Shown here: piece after piece, positions 1 through 8,238 of the stretch | Position numbering within the stretch: the stretch's first letter is position 1 | Layout of the letters: each line of letters begins with the position of its first letter | NCBI GenBank assembly: GCA_002401685.1 | Contig: NVTU01000007.1 | Coordinates: forward strand, 23,130-87,129 | Reading direction: 5' to 3' | DNA: 64,000 nucleotides | Source: Kordiimonadales bacterium | GTDB lineage: Bacteria; Pseudomonadota; Alphaproteobacteria; Sphingomonadales; Kordiimonadaceae | Program-made: the position numbers and the translations under genes | Notes under the pieces: model-generated | Seen by the model: the letters and a program-made list of their open reading frames with translations, nothing else | The model's database searches: none | Told to the model about the DNA's origin: nothing

Positions 1-951
1 GAGATGGCACTTGATCACGGTGTAAATTTCCTCGATACAGCCGAAATGTACTCTGTGCCTGCAAGCCCGGAGACATACGGCGCCACTGAGAAGATCATTG
101 GCAGTTGGTTTGAAAAAACCGGCAAGCGCAAAGATGTTGTGCTTGCCACAAAAATCGCAGGTCCTCTAGGCACTCTGGATCATATCCGACCTGAGCTGCA
201 GCGCGACGGTATCAACAATCTAGACCGTGCCGCGGTGATTGCCGCCTGTGACGCCAGCCTAAAGCGTTTGCAGACTGACTATATTGATCTCTACCAGATC
301 CACTGGCCCAGCCGACGCACCAACTTCTTTGGTGTTCTTGGCTATTTGCCCACCCCTGGTGAAAATCCGGTTCAGCTTGAAGAAACGCTTTCCGCGATGC
401 AGGAGTTGGTTGATGCGGGCAAGGTCCGCGCAATTGGCCTATCAAATGAGACCGCGTGGGGAGCTATGCACGCCCTCAAGCTTTCAGAAACATCAAATGT
501 GCCGCGCGTTGCAACAGTACAGAACGCGTATAATCTGCTTAACCGATCTTATGAAGTTGGTCTGGCAGAACTCGACGATAAAGAGAACTGCGGCTTACTG
601 GCATACTCACCGCTCGCGTCTGGCTTCCTTACCGGCAAATACTGTGGCGGTGCCCAACCAGCAGGTGCGCGCTTCACGCTCTTTAAAAACACGTTTAACC
701 GCTATATGACGCACAACGGTGTACAGGCGATGGAAGCATACGTGGCCCTAGCGCGTGAGCACGGCTGGGACCCCGCCCAGATGGCCAACACATTTGTAAA
801 CATGATGCCGTTTGTAACCTCCAACATCATCGGCGCGACCAAGCTGGACCAGCTTAAAACAGCGCTGGATACACACGACATGATGTTATCGTCGGAACTG
901 CTCGAAGGCATCGGCGCCATTGGCAATACCTATACAATGCCCTGCCCTTAA
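1..951 (+). CDS. NADP-dependent aldo/keto reductase, Tas-like (5' end outside window)
   Basis: The reading frame is open to the left edge, and the first visible residues already belong to the DTAEMY motif that lies about 40 residues into aldo/keto reductases, so the true start is upstream. The catalytic set is visible: Asp and Tyr in DTAEMY, Lys in LATKIAG and His in QIHWP. The text resembles E. coli Tas throughout, including SLKRLQTDYIDLYQ, NRSYEVGLAEL, LAYSPLASGFLTGKY and PAGARFTLF. Family members are cytosolic (beta/alpha)8 barrels that reduce aldehydes or ketones with NADPH; the physiological substrate of Tas-type enzymes is poorly known. The frame ends at TAA 949-951, followed by a hairpin with a T tract. 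Confidence 0.9.
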   Translation, partial: EMALDHGVNFLDTAEMYSVPASPETYGATEKIIGSWFEKTGKRKDVVLATKIAGPLGTLDHIRPELQRDGINNLDRAAVIAACDASLKRLQTDYIDLYQIHWPSRRTNFFGVLGYLPTPGENPVQLEETLSAMQELVDAGKVRAIGLSNETAWGAMHALKLSETSNVPRVATVQNAYNLLNRSYEVGLAELDDKENCGLLAYSPLASGFLTGKYCGGAQPAGARFTLFKNTFNRYMTHNGVQAMEAYVALAREHGWDPAQMANTFVNMMPFVTSNIIGATKLDQLKTALDTHDMMLSSELLEGIGAIGNTYTMPCP

Positions 952-981
952 AAAGGGTCTGCGCCGACCTGAAATTAAGCC

Positions 982-1014
982 CCCGCGCAGCACAGGCTGT
1001 TGCGGGATTTTCTT
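982..1014 (+). terminator. Intrinsic terminator after the aldo/keto reductase
   Basis: A GC-rich imperfect stem (982-991 with 996-1006) is followed by ATTTTCTTT. It lies between two convergent genes and touches the stop codon of the dienelactone hydrolase. Confidence 0.6.
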
Positions 1015-1808
1015 TAGGCTATGCGTTTTTTAAAGAAACCGAGCATTTTAGCATACGCCTGCTGCGTTGGATGATCCGGGTCCTCGCTGGCATCAATTGT
1101 CAGAACGGCGTGCGCGTCCTTCCTGATATTATGCTCCGCGTACAATGATGCATCAATATCAAAGCGGATAAAATTCTCACCAAATTCTCGTTCCATTGTC
1201 GTGAACCGGTCGGGTGGGCAAAACGGATCATTCTGAAACCGCAGTCCTAATATACACAAACCGTCGTCCCTGACACGCGCCTTGGCCTCTGCCAGTTCGC
1301 TTTCGGGGATACCAAGTGTGGCTGCCTTTTTTGCATTGCCGTGCCCGCCAGGGTGGCCGGGCTGCGACATAACCGGTGCTGTCATTGATTTTTCTACCAT
1401 CAGGGACAGCACAAACCGCCCAGTTAGGCACATACCAATAGCACCGATGGGGCGCTCCCCGTTCTCAGTAGAGATAAACCGGCAAAGCGCCCTCAACCAA
1501 TTGGTGATAGGGCTAGGCTTACGCCAGGCCAGAAAATTGAATTCCTTCTGCAGGCACAGCCGCAGCGCATTTTTGGCTACGGCGATCGGCGCTGCAATAT
1601 CTCCGAACAAGTGGGGCAAGTAAACAACAAAGCCATCACTTACAAGTTTCTCCGCAAGCGCCAGCGTGTGCACGGTCATGCCAGGAAGTTCCTGCATAAT
1701 CAGGACAGGGGGGCACCCCAAATCGCCCAGTCGGTATACAGGCTTTTCAATACCCTCGTCACAAAATGACGTTTTGGTAAACCCTTCAAGGGCCTGGATC
1801 TCTGTCAT
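1014..1808 (-). CDS. Dienelactone hydrolase family protein
   Basis: This 264-residue cytosolic alpha/beta hydrolase has no signal peptide. The Cys nucleophile elbow typical of dienelactone hydrolases is seen in IGMCLTGRF, with a plausible acid in FQNDPFCP and a His in KDAHAVLT, so the Cys-Asp-His triad is complete. Family members hydrolyse lactones or esters, the type enzyme acting on dienelactone in chloroaromatic degradation; the substrate here is unknown. It reads in the same direction as the upstream exported methyltransferase, 107 bases away. Its ribosome site GGAGGG lies in the 3' arm of a perfect hairpin that ends in T6 directly before the ATG, so its translation or transcription may be regulated there. 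Confidence 0.85.
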   Translation of the reverse strand: MTEIQALEGFTKTSFCDEGIEKPVYRLGDLGCPPVLIMQELPGMTVHTLALAEKLVSDGFVVYLPHLFGDIAAPIAVAKNALRLCLQKEFNFLAWRKPSPITNWLRALCRFISTENGERPIGAIGMCLTGRFVLSLMVEKSMTAPVMSQPGHPGGHGNAKKAATLGIPESELAEAKARVRDDGLCILGLRFQNDPFCPPDRFTTMEREFGENFIRFDIDASLYAEHNIRKDAHAVLTIDASEDPDHPTQQAYAKMLGFFKKRIA

Positions 1809-1813
1809 AAAAA

Positions 1814-1843
1814 ATGCCCTCCACCAAACATGCTGAAGGGCAT
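1814..1843 (-). promoter_or_regulatory. Hairpin holding the ribosome site of the dienelactone hydrolase gene
   Basis: On the minus strand the arms AUGCCCUUCA and UGGAGGGCAU pair over 10 bp with one G-U pair around a 10-base loop. The 3' arm contains the Shine-Dalgarno sequence GGAGGG. T6 and then the ATG follow at once. The element can be read as a translational lid, an attenuator or a terminator, and a near copy precedes the next gene upstream. Confidence 0.6.
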
Positions 1844-1915
1844 CATTGCGTAGCCAAACAATTTACACAAGAACGCTACGGATTCTTAGCGTCGACGCGC
1901 AGCCTTCCACCAAAG

Positions 1916-2680
1916 TTAGCCGACCGGCTTCATGTACAGGTGCGTGAAACGGTCACTTTCACCGATGGCTTTGTATTTTTTGCTGTTCGGGCCACTTAGC
2001 GTTGGCGGCAACGAGTAAACACCGCGCGGATGGTCTTTTGTATCTAACGGATTCCTGTTTACGTCACTGGTTTTTACAAGAACAAAACCAGCTTTTTCAG
2101 CCATTGCCCGGAAGTAGCTTTCCTTCACGTATCCGTCTTCAGAAACCGGATCTTGTTCGCCGCCAGCTTCATCACCTGCGTGATCCACAATGCCGAAGTA
2201 TCCACCTGGCTTAAGCATTTTAAACAGATCATCTACATGGTCCTGCGCAGGGCTGTCATAGATCAGGAAACCATGCACCCGGAATACAAACGCCATATCA
2301 ATGGTGCCGTAGATAATTTCGTCGCGGGCTTCATCTGGCCATGATCGGTTGAGCGGCACGGGATAATAGGAGCCGCCTTCGCTGCTTTCTATGAATGGCT
2401 CAATGATACGCCGATACCAGCCGCCCGGCCCGCCTGGATCAATTTCAACAATCTTCATGTCGGACTTAAGGCCCATAAAAGCCAGTGTTTCAGCAGGGTG
2501 GCGGTACTTATCACGGGCACGGTGCCGCGCAGGCCTGTCATCACTGGCAATTAGCTGCTCAAGTGAACGTGCATCACGGGCCGAATAATTGATCTCTGCC
2601 GGACCACGTGCATAAGAATAGGCGCCTACGCCCACAATCAAAACAGCCGCCGTCGCGGCAACTTTGGTAAACAGTTTCAT
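1916..2680 (-). CDS. Exported class I methyltransferase-like protein (paralogue 1)
   Basis: This 254-residue protein has a basic start and hydrophobic stretch at residues 1-25 (signal peptide or anchor). The remainder follows the layout of the COG4798-like predicted methyltransferases: a RHPAETLAFMGL lead-in, a motif I region IVEIDPGGPGGWYRRI, LKPGGYFGIVDHAG and a C-terminal ESDRFTHLYMKP. It is the most diverged of the four tandem paralogues; motif I is altered and SAM is not expected outside the cytoplasm, so a methyltransferase activity is doubtful. It starts straight after an SD-sequestering hairpin and lies 90 bases after paralogue 2, possibly on one transcript. Confidence 0.75.
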   Translation of the reverse strand: MKLFTKVAATAAVLIVGVGAYSYARGPAEINYSARDARSLEQLIASDDRPARHRARDKYRHPAETLAFMGLKSDMKIVEIDPGGPGGWYRRIIEPFIESSEGGSYYPVPLNRSWPDEARDEIIYGTIDMAFVFRVHGFLIYDSPAQDHVDDLFKMLKPGGYFGIVDHAGDEAGGEQDPVSEDGYVKESYFRAMAEKAGFVLVKTSDVNRNPLDTKDHPRGVYSLPPTLSGPNSKKYKAIGESDRFTHLYMKPVG

Positions 2681-2686
2681 AAAAAA

Positions 2687-2714
2687 TACCCTCCAACAAT
2701 ATTGCTGGAAGGTA
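2687..2714 (-). promoter_or_regulatory. Hairpin holding the ribosome site of methyltransferase paralogue 1
   Basis: On the minus strand UACCUUCCA pairs with UGGAGGGUA over 9 bp with one G-U pair, around a 10-base loop. The Shine-Dalgarno GGAGGG is inside the stem, T6 follows, then the ATG. An A tract precedes it, so a bidirectional terminator is the main alternative. Design and spacing match the element before the dienelactone hydrolase gene. Confidence 0.6.
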
Positions 2715-2770
2715 CATTTTTTTGCCTAATGCGGCGATTCACTTTAGCGTCATAACGCCTTGAAGCCGCT

Positions 2771-3541
2771 TTATTTTACAAACTTGAAAACAAAGCGGTC
2801 TGTCTTCCGTCGGATAGATGGATCGAACGGCGATTTTGTATGTGTATCCTCAGCGTTCACAAACATGTCACTGGTGCTTTCTAGCTTAAAGCCAGCGGCA
2901 AGAACCTGTGCTTTCAACAGCTCAGGGTCAATCCGGTGCAGCGAGTTACCAGCCTCGGTACCGCTACCTGTTGGAGCAACATGATCTATAACTACAAACG
3001 CGCCGCCTGGCTTCAATGACTTATAAAGTGAAGCAAGAATTGCAGGAACGTCTTCATTCTTGGTCCGCATTTTATGTTTGAAATAATAGTCATGGTACGC
3101 AAGCACCGACAGAATAACATCGACGCTGTTTTCAGCGATCTCAACTTCTTCGGAAACTCCGCGTATAAGAGTTACATTGCTCAGACGGTCTTTATAGCGC
3201 TTATCAATATCTTTCTTTACGAATTCCCAATAAACAGGGCCATTGTGGGCATAAACACGACCATCTTTACCAACAACGCCTGAGAGAATTTCGCTATAAT
3301 AGCCACCGCCCGAATTTACATCGAGAACAGTCATACCAGCGTGAATTCCAGCAAATGCCAGAACTTCTGCAGGGCGACGCAGCACATCGTCTTTCAAATC
3401 GTCAGCGGGTCTGCCATCCTGAGAAAGGGCCGCCAAAACCTGGTCTTCAGGTGCGTGGTGGCCTGCGTTCACAGGCGCGAATACGGCCGAAGCCAACAGC
3501 GTCGTAGCTGCAACTGCTTTAAGTAACGTGGATTTTTTCAT
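2771..3541 (-). CDS. Exported class I methyltransferase-like protein (paralogue 2)
   Basis: This 256-residue protein has a clear Sec signal peptide (MKKSTLLKAVAATTLLASAV, cut probably after VNA). The mature part begins near DQVLAALSQDGRPADDLKDD, then RRPAEVLAFAGI, the motif I region MTVLDVNSGGGYYSEIL, VDVILSVLAYHDYY and LKPGGAFVVIDHVAPTGSG. It ends KTDRFVFKFVK. It is closer to the paralogue at 17.7 kb than to its tandem neighbours, sharing the short DGRPADD opening and the absence of an insert. The family is annotated as SAM-dependent methyltransferases of unknown substrate. Its ribosome site is in GTGGGGATCCCCG just before the ATG. Confidence 0.8.
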   Translation of the reverse strand: MKKSTLLKAVAATTLLASAVFAPVNAGHHAPEDQVLAALSQDGRPADDLKDDVLRRPAEVLAFAGIHAGMTVLDVNSGGGYYSEILSGVVGKDGRVYAHNGPVYWEFVKKDIDKRYKDRLSNVTLIRGVSEEVEIAENSVDVILSVLAYHDYYFKHKMRTKNEDVPAILASLYKSLKPGGAFVVIDHVAPTGSGTEAGNSLHRIDPELLKAQVLAAGFKLESTSDMFVNAEDTHTKSPFDPSIRRKTDRFVFKFVK

Positions 3542-3706
3542 CGGGGATCCCCACTAATGATTGTCTAAAGTCTTAATTCAACCAGTCGGGACCTTACCTC
3601 GCATCCCCCCAAGCGCAAACATTTTTTCCTGTGCGGCTATACTTGCGTTTACCGACGGTGACGAAACGCAGCGTTTCTGGGACAAAACAGAGACCCAACA
3701 ACAACA

Positions 3707-3735
3707 AAGGCAGCAGAGCCATGCCCAACTGCCTT
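3707..3735 (-). terminator. Possible terminator after methyltransferase paralogue 3
   Basis: On the minus strand the stem AAGGCAG/CTGCCTT is followed by TTGTTGTTGTT, 20-odd bases after the stop codon of paralogue 3. The T tract is interrupted, so efficiency is uncertain. Confidence 0.45.
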
Positions 3736-3758
3736 CAAAGTATCATACCACTAATATG

Positions 3759-4658
3759 TTACGCAGGTTTGCGGAACTTCAATGTCATACGGTCGCTTTC
3801 ACCGATCGCAGCCATTTTGGCTTTCACAGCTTCATCTTTGTTTGCAGCACCACCAAGCGAAGGCGGCAGGCGCCATACAAAGTCACCCACAACAGGCTTA
3901 TCTTTAGGGTTGGCGTTAATTTCGCTGGAAGCAACAAACTCGAAACCAGCAGCTTTCATCGCTGCAACGAGCGGCGCTTCTTTGATGTAACCGTTAAAAC
4001 CCCGTGCCCAGTCATCATCACTATCAGCTGGTGCGCGGTGCTGTACAATGCCAACAATGCCGCCCGGCTTAAGCGCTGCGTATATGTCTTTCAATGCGTC
4101 AGTACGCGTGCCACCAGTTTCTTCATGCTTAGTCAAATGGTGCATAGCGCGGAACAAAAGGAATGCATCTGCTTTGCCCTTAAGGTCTTCTGGCAGCTCG
4201 CCGAAAAGAAACGCGCCGACTTCCGTTTTGCCTTCACCGCGCCACATGGTCGCGTTTTTAACGAAGCCTTCAGGCCACATGCGCGTACGTTCCATCCGCT
4301 CCGCATTGTCGCCAAAGTCAATCGTACGGTGTTTAATAGAATAATGAACGCCCATTAGGCCGCCCTTATCGCCGAGGTATGGCAGCAGAATATTGCTATA
4401 GTATCCACCTGGCAGAGTATCAATCACAGTCATGCCCGGCGCAATGCCCAGAAACTCAAGCGTTTCTTTAGGGTGACGGAATTCGTAACGTGCCTTTACT
4501 TCATCGGGCTGTGCCACCAGAATCTTCTCAAGTTTGGCACCATCAAATTTCATTTTCTCTTCGCCGTGGCGAATAAAAAGCTCTGTGCTGCTCGCAATTG
4601 TCGTAGCCGAGGCCGCCAAAAGCGCAACCGCAGCAACGGCTGTCAGTAATTTTCTCAT
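3759..4658 (-). CDS. Exported class I methyltransferase-like protein (paralogue 3)
   Basis: This 299-residue protein has a Sec signal peptide (MRKLLTAVAAVALLAASATTI). Family landmarks are YEFRHPKETLEFLGIAPGMTVIDTLPGGYYSNIL (given here only as landmarks at residues 59-92), FRAMHHLTKHEET, LKPGGIVGIVQHRAP, EINANPKDKP and a C-terminal ESDRMTLKFRKPA. It is closely related to the neighbouring paralogue 4, sharing the signal peptide, HGEEKMKFDGAKL-like opening and tail, so the pair looks like a recent tandem duplication. A normal ribosome site AGGGA precedes the ATG without a hairpin. Substrate and activity are unknown. Confidence 0.8.
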   Translation of the reverse strand: MRKLLTAVAAVALLAASATTIASSTELFIRHGEEKMKFDGAKLEKILVAQPDEVKARYEFRHPKETLEFLGIAPGMTVIDTLPGGYYSNILLPYLGDKGGLMGVHYSIKHRTIDFGDNAERMERTRMWPEGFVKNATMWRGEGKTEVGAFLFGELPEDLKGKADAFLLFRAMHHLTKHEETGGTRTDALKDIYAALKPGGIVGIVQHRAPADSDDDWARGFNGYIKEAPLVAAMKAAGFEFVASSEINANPKDKPVVGDFVWRLPPSLGGAANKDEAVKAKMAAIGESDRMTLKFRKPA

Positions 4659-4830
4659 CAGTATTCCCTAGACTGTTTCGATTTTAAGTTATTTTTTTAT
4701 ATATTTTGCATTCAGGCCGAACACTAAACGCAAGCGCTTACTGATGTAACTAGTTACGATCCAAAAATAAACGTAAGTTTAGAAAGATCACAGTATTATG
4801 TTATGGAGGGAAAGCTCGCTGCGGATACAG

Positions 4831-4864
4831 AAAAGACGGCAAAGCTCCCGCTCTGCCGTCTTTT
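4831..4864 (-). terminator. Strong intrinsic terminator after methyltransferase paralogue 4
   Basis: Perfect 11-bp stem AAAAGACGGCA/TGCCGTCTTTT with a 12-base loop. It is symmetrical with A and T tracts on both sides and lies directly after the stop of paralogue 4. Confidence 0.8.
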
Positions 4865-4887
4865 CCCTAGATTAAGCCATCAAGCCT

Positions 4888-5817
4888 TCATTGTGGCTTG
4901 CGGAACTTCAGCGTCATGCGGTCAGTCTCGCCGATTGCAGTCATTTTGGCGATCCGAGCCGCTTTTACGTCTTCGGCTTCATCGCGGCCGCCCTGCAATG
5001 CAGGTGGTAAACGCCATACAACTTCCGTGTCTGTTGGCTGGTCCTTAGGATTGGCGTTGATCTCGCTTGCTGCCAAAAACTCAAAGCCAGCCGCCTTCAT
5101 TGTTTCAATCACATAAGATTGCTTCATATAACCAGCATGGCCCACGGAAGCCGCTTCACCACGTTCTTCAGAACCACGGTGCTGTACAATACCAACAATG
5201 CCGCCAGGTTTAAGTGCCGTATACATATCTTTCAGGCCAGGCATCAAGAAATCACCTTTGTCCTCAAAGCGGTTCAGATGGTGTATTGCGCGCGGCAGCA
5301 AGAAAACATCAACGCTACCTTTCATGGCATCAGGAAACGCTCCAAGCGCCGTTGCGGTGACAACAGCACTACCTTCGCCCCGCCACTTCTGGCCATCCTC
5401 CGCCCACGTACCGGCCCATGTCTTGCGCTCTTCACGGAATTTCACGGCGCGTTCGCTATCACCCGCGACCCAAAAGTCCCACATGGCGATATTGTAATCT
5501 ACACCAATAACTGTGCCTTTTTCGCCGAGGTAGTTTATGAGTATTTTTGAATACCAACCGCCACCAGGAAGAACCTCAGCAACTGTCATGCCGGGCGTTA
5601 CGCCAAAGAACTCAAGCGTTTCTTTAGGGTTCCGGTACTGATAACGTGCTTTTACGGCATCATCCTGTGCCGCGAGAGCTTTGTCCATCATTGCACCGCT
5701 AAATTTCATCATTTTGCCTTCAGCGTGATGATCCATCGCCGCCGGGCCGTTTGCTACTGCTGCACCAGCAGATGCCATCAAAGCCGCTGCCGCCACGGCC
5801 GTTAATAAATTACGCAT
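4888..5817 (-). CDS. Exported class I methyltransferase-like protein (paralogue 4)
   Basis: This 309-residue protein has a Sec signal peptide (MRNLLTAVAAAALMASAGAA). Landmarks are RNPKETLEFFGVTPGMTV, the motif I region EVLPGGGWYSKIL, GSVDVFLLPRAIHHLNR, LKPGGIVGIVQHRGS, EINANPKDQP and ETDRMTLKFRKPQ. It is the longest paralogue and the first of the leftward run, ended by its own strong terminator, so it is probably transcribed alone. AAGGGA gives a normal ribosome site. The family is annotated as SAM-dependent methyltransferases; the export signal argues for a different or periplasmic role (inference). Confidence 0.8.
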   Translation of the reverse strand: MRNLLTAVAAAALMASAGAAVANGPAAMDHHAEGKMMKFSGAMMDKALAAQDDAVKARYQYRNPKETLEFFGVTPGMTVAEVLPGGGWYSKILINYLGEKGTVIGVDYNIAMWDFWVAGDSERAVKFREERKTWAGTWAEDGQKWRGEGSAVVTATALGAFPDAMKGSVDVFLLPRAIHHLNRFEDKGDFLMPGLKDMYTALKPGGIVGIVQHRGSEERGEAASVGHAGYMKQSYVIETMKAAGFEFLAASEINANPKDQPTDTEVVWRLPPALQGGRDEAEDVKAARIAKMTAIGETDRMTLKFRKPQ

Positions 5818-6268
5818 TTGGTTTCCCTTATTTAGGTTTTGTTTTTAGAAATCTGGCCGATCTTCCGCCTGCCAGAAACGTGAGTGTGTGTTTTTTCTTT
5901 CCCCAGCAAAGAACGAATACATACTATTCCCGCTGAACGTAGGCCCACATAAAGCCGAACGCTACTCCAGTGAGACAGAATTATCTCACAACCCTGTGAT
6001 GAAACGGCTTTTTGGTGGGATTAAACCAATCAAAAGCTCACCGCCAAGGCAGCTCGGCACTCGCCCAAAACGAAGGCAGCCTTCTCCGTGCTACGGGCGC
6101 AATACGCGCGACTGTCGCTTATGAGCCAGAGCACCGCCCCACCGGCATTGAGAACGCTGGCATTAAGAACGTGGGCTGTGAGAACGCCGGCCTTTGATCA
6201 ACGCGTTAACTCAAGCGCTTAGTTCAGCCGTCATGCCGCCTGCAATCATTAATCCAGAAATTCTTAGT
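5818..6268. other. Intergenic region with three 15-base tandem repeats
   Basis: About 450 bases without a supported gene. The left part should hold the promoter of methyltransferase paralogue 4. Positions 6144-6188 hold three imperfect copies of a 15-base unit of the form GGCATTGAGAACGCT. In one frame this would read as a pentapeptide-type repeat, but the frame has no ribosome site and looks spurious. Confidence 0.5.
6144..6188 (+). repeat. Tandem repeat, 3 x 15 bases
   Basis: Units at 6144-6158, 6159-6173 and 6174-6188 share the core GAGAACG or AAGAACG. No function is visible. Confidence 0.6.
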
Positions 6269-6745
6269 CTAAACGGGCTCACCGGCAGGGTCGAAAGCCT
6301 TCTTAAAGGTAAAGGCTTGAGGCCCCGGCCCGTGCTCCCGCAGGTAAGATAAGCGCTTACCGGCTTCTTCAATGGTAGGTTTGTGCCCTGCAGGTATCCA
6401 CCACAGCACCGATGTGCCCTCCCGCACGACTTGGAACCATTCCTTGCGCCGCGCGAGAAACTCGGTATGCGCGGATTTATAAACATATTCGAACAGGCTT
6501 TCGCGGTCGCGCCATACGCTCATATTAGGGATGGTTTTCTCATCAAACAGGGTGAAGCTCATCGCGTTGCCGTTATCATCCTGCATGCGCCAAATAAAGC
6601 CGTCAGATGCCTCTGCCAGTGCATTAATCCTGTCGAGCGCAGCCATAAAGTCTGCCATCTCAGGGCCATCAAGCGGGTACTCAGTTGTGGCGATGTTTAG
6701 CTGTGCCAATTGAAAGGCAGGGCCAGGCTGAATTCCGTGCGGCAT
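6269..6745 (-). CDS. DUF3291 domain protein
   Basis: This 158-residue protein opens QLAQLNIATTEYPLDGPEMADFMAALDRINALAE (landmark at residues 11-45) and continues with SDGFIWRMQDD, MSVWRDRESLFEYVYKSAHTEFLARR and VLWWIPAGHKPTIEEA. This is the DUF3291 pattern, an antibiotic-monooxygenase-like ferredoxin fold of unknown function. The ATG at 6743-6745 was chosen because AGGAGAG lies six bases before it; a TTG 13 codons upstream lacks such a site. No signal peptide, hence cytosolic. Confidence 0.85.
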   Translation of the reverse strand: MPHGIQPGPAFQLAQLNIATTEYPLDGPEMADFMAALDRINALAEASDGFIWRMQDDNGNAMSFTLFDEKTIPNMSVWRDRESLFEYVYKSAHTEFLARRKEWFQVVREGTSVLWWIPAGHKPTIEEAGKRLSYLREHGPGPQAFTFKKAFDPAGEPV

Positions 6746-6774
6746 AGGTCTCTCCTGTTCGGTAGGATAAAAGC

Positions 6775-6984
6775 CTACGGCCAATGCGAGTATTTCCGTA
6801 ACCAGATTTTCTTTAGATCAGCAGGATGAATTCTAAGCGCACGAAAAACTGCCCGCCAATTGGCCGGAATTATTGCAAAAACGAATAAAGTTAATGGCGC
6901 GGCAATCGGTACAACAATTAAATTACCGCTGCGAAACAATTCAATTTTCAGCGTGTGCTTTTTCCGCCGGCCCCACATCAACAA
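6775..6984 (-). CDS. Small hypothetical membrane protein (doubtful)
   Basis: This 69-codon frame has one strongly hydrophobic segment (residues 21-42) between basic flanks and ends 30 bases before the DUF3291 start. No family was recognised and no convincing ribosome site precedes the ATG, so it may be chance or a gene remnant. Confidence 0.2.
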   Translation of the reverse strand: MLMWGRRKKHTLKIELFRSGNLIVVPIAAPLTLFVFAIIPANWRAVFRALRIHPADLKKIWLRKYSHWP

Positions 6985-7295
6985 TAGTGCGCTTAATCCA
7001 GGTCAGTATATCTTTCTTGTCAGCGTTTTTTTGGGGGCACTATAATAAAAAGTGGCATATCGGGCACCACCACATCCCTGATGCCTACCATGCTCAGTAT
7101 ATACATAACTTGTCCGGCTTCCGCTCTGCAGCCCAAAGCATATTGGCCGCGACGGGCTCTGAGCATACATTTTCGTTGGCGTTACGCCCAGATGGCTGCT
7201 AGAAAACCGGCAATCACACAAGACTATCCGAAAGGTTAAGTCGACGGTGTTTTTTGTGCTCAGCGCACCGAAACCGAACAGATGAAAGCTCCTCT
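6985..7295. other. Intergenic region without a recognised feature
   Basis: About 310 bases between the divergently oriented DUF3291 and SemiSWEET genes. Promoters for one or both are expected. No RNA gene, repeat or supported frame was seen. Confidence 0.4.
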
Positions 7296-7574
7296 ATGCC
7301 TGACCTGCCCTATGTTGACTTACTTGGCTATGTCGCCGCCACCCTCACAACGCTGGCATTCGTACCGCAGGCGCTGCTTGTATGGCGAACCGACGATACC
7401 AAGGCAATATCGCTGGGCATGTACTGCTTAACGGTTACGGGCATTGGCATGTGGTTTATCTACGGCCTTGTTATTGACAGCGGACCCCTGATTGTTGCCA
7501 ATTTTATCACGATCTGCCTGTCCGGCAGCATCCTGGCTAAAAAGATCCAGCATGTGCGGCGTGGTGACGCATAG
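7296..7574 (+). CDS. SemiSWEET-family (PQ-loop/MtN3) transporter
   Basis: This 92-residue protein has three membrane segments (about residues 7-25, 38-56 and 63-82) and the PQ-loop signature in TLAFVPQALLVWRTDD. Length and layout match bacterial SemiSWEETs, which dimerise in the inner membrane and move sugars by facilitated diffusion. The ATG at 7296 gives the usual family N terminus. An earlier in-frame start would add 14 polar residues, and neither has a strong ribosome site. Confidence 0.85.
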   Translation: MPDLPYVDLLGYVAATLTTLAFVPQALLVWRTDDTKAISLGMYCLTVTGIGMWFIYGLVIDSGPLIVANFITICLSGSILAKKIQHVRRGDA

Positions 7575-7743
7575 CCTTTGAACTTATTGAAATGTTGAGG
7601 ACGGCCAACCACTTGCGTACTAACTAACCACTTGCTTACTAGCCAGCGCTTGACGACTAGAAGGAAATATTCTGCCCGAAAACAAGCAGGCCGGAATTTT
7701 CAGCTCGCTCTTCAAGCCGCCGAAAACGAGCGGAGTAAAGCCA

Positions 7744-8214
7744 ATGGACACGACTGACGGGCCAGCCAAGACAAAACCTGAACCTGTAGCGAATACCGCT
7801 GCGGCCCCAGCTTGCACAACCAGCTATTATAACGGCGCTTGTCCGATCTGCCGCAGCGAGATGATGCGCTACAAACGGCACGGCGAGAAAGCAGGTGCTG
7901 CGCTCAACTGGGTTGATATTTCCAAGCCAGAAAACGCCGACGCGCTGAAAGACTATGCCATCACTCAGGATATGGCTTACCGCCGTATTTATACCATCGG
8001 CGCGGACGGAAAACCCGCTGCGGGCGTCGACGGGTTAATAAAAATATGGACCGAAATTCCGCGCTGGCGCTGGTTAGCGACCGTCCTGAAGTGGCCTGTC
8101 ATACACCCAGTCACGGCGTGGCTGTATGAGCATGTCCTAGCCCGTGCTATTTACGACTGGAACCGCTACCGCATGCGTAGAACTGAGCAAAAACAAGCGG
8201 AAAAGCACCCTTGA
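7744..8214 (+). CDS. DCC family thiol-disulfide oxidoreductase (DUF393)
   Basis: This 156-residue protein has the family hallmark YNGACPICRSEM near residues 29-40, where the two cysteines form the redox CxxC. It continues LNWVDISKPENAD and GLIKIWTEIPRWRW and ends in a basic tail. Family members are small thioredoxin-like proteins of uncertain partner. GGAG precedes the ATG by 8 bases. It is followed by convergent DUF3667-like genes. Confidence 0.85.
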   Translation: MDTTDGPAKTKPEPVANTAAAPACTTSYYNGACPICRSEMMRYKRHGEKAGAALNWVDISKPENADALKDYAITQDMAYRRIYTIGADGKPAAGVDGLIKIWTEIPRWRWLATVLKWPVIHPVTAWLYEHVLARAIYDWNRYRMRRTEQKQAEKHP

Positions 8215-8238
8215 AGTTACCCAAAAGCGCGCCTGCAG

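Noticed and set aside
3561-4358. Plus-strand 265-codon frame over the methyltransferase array
   Set aside because: It is antisense to the well-supported exported methyltransferase paralogue 3, has no recognised motifs or ribosome site, and reads as a reverse-strand shadow.
6012-6197. Pentapeptide-repeat-like reading of the 15-base tandem repeats
   Set aside because: Only three units, no ribosome site, and no family sequence on either side.
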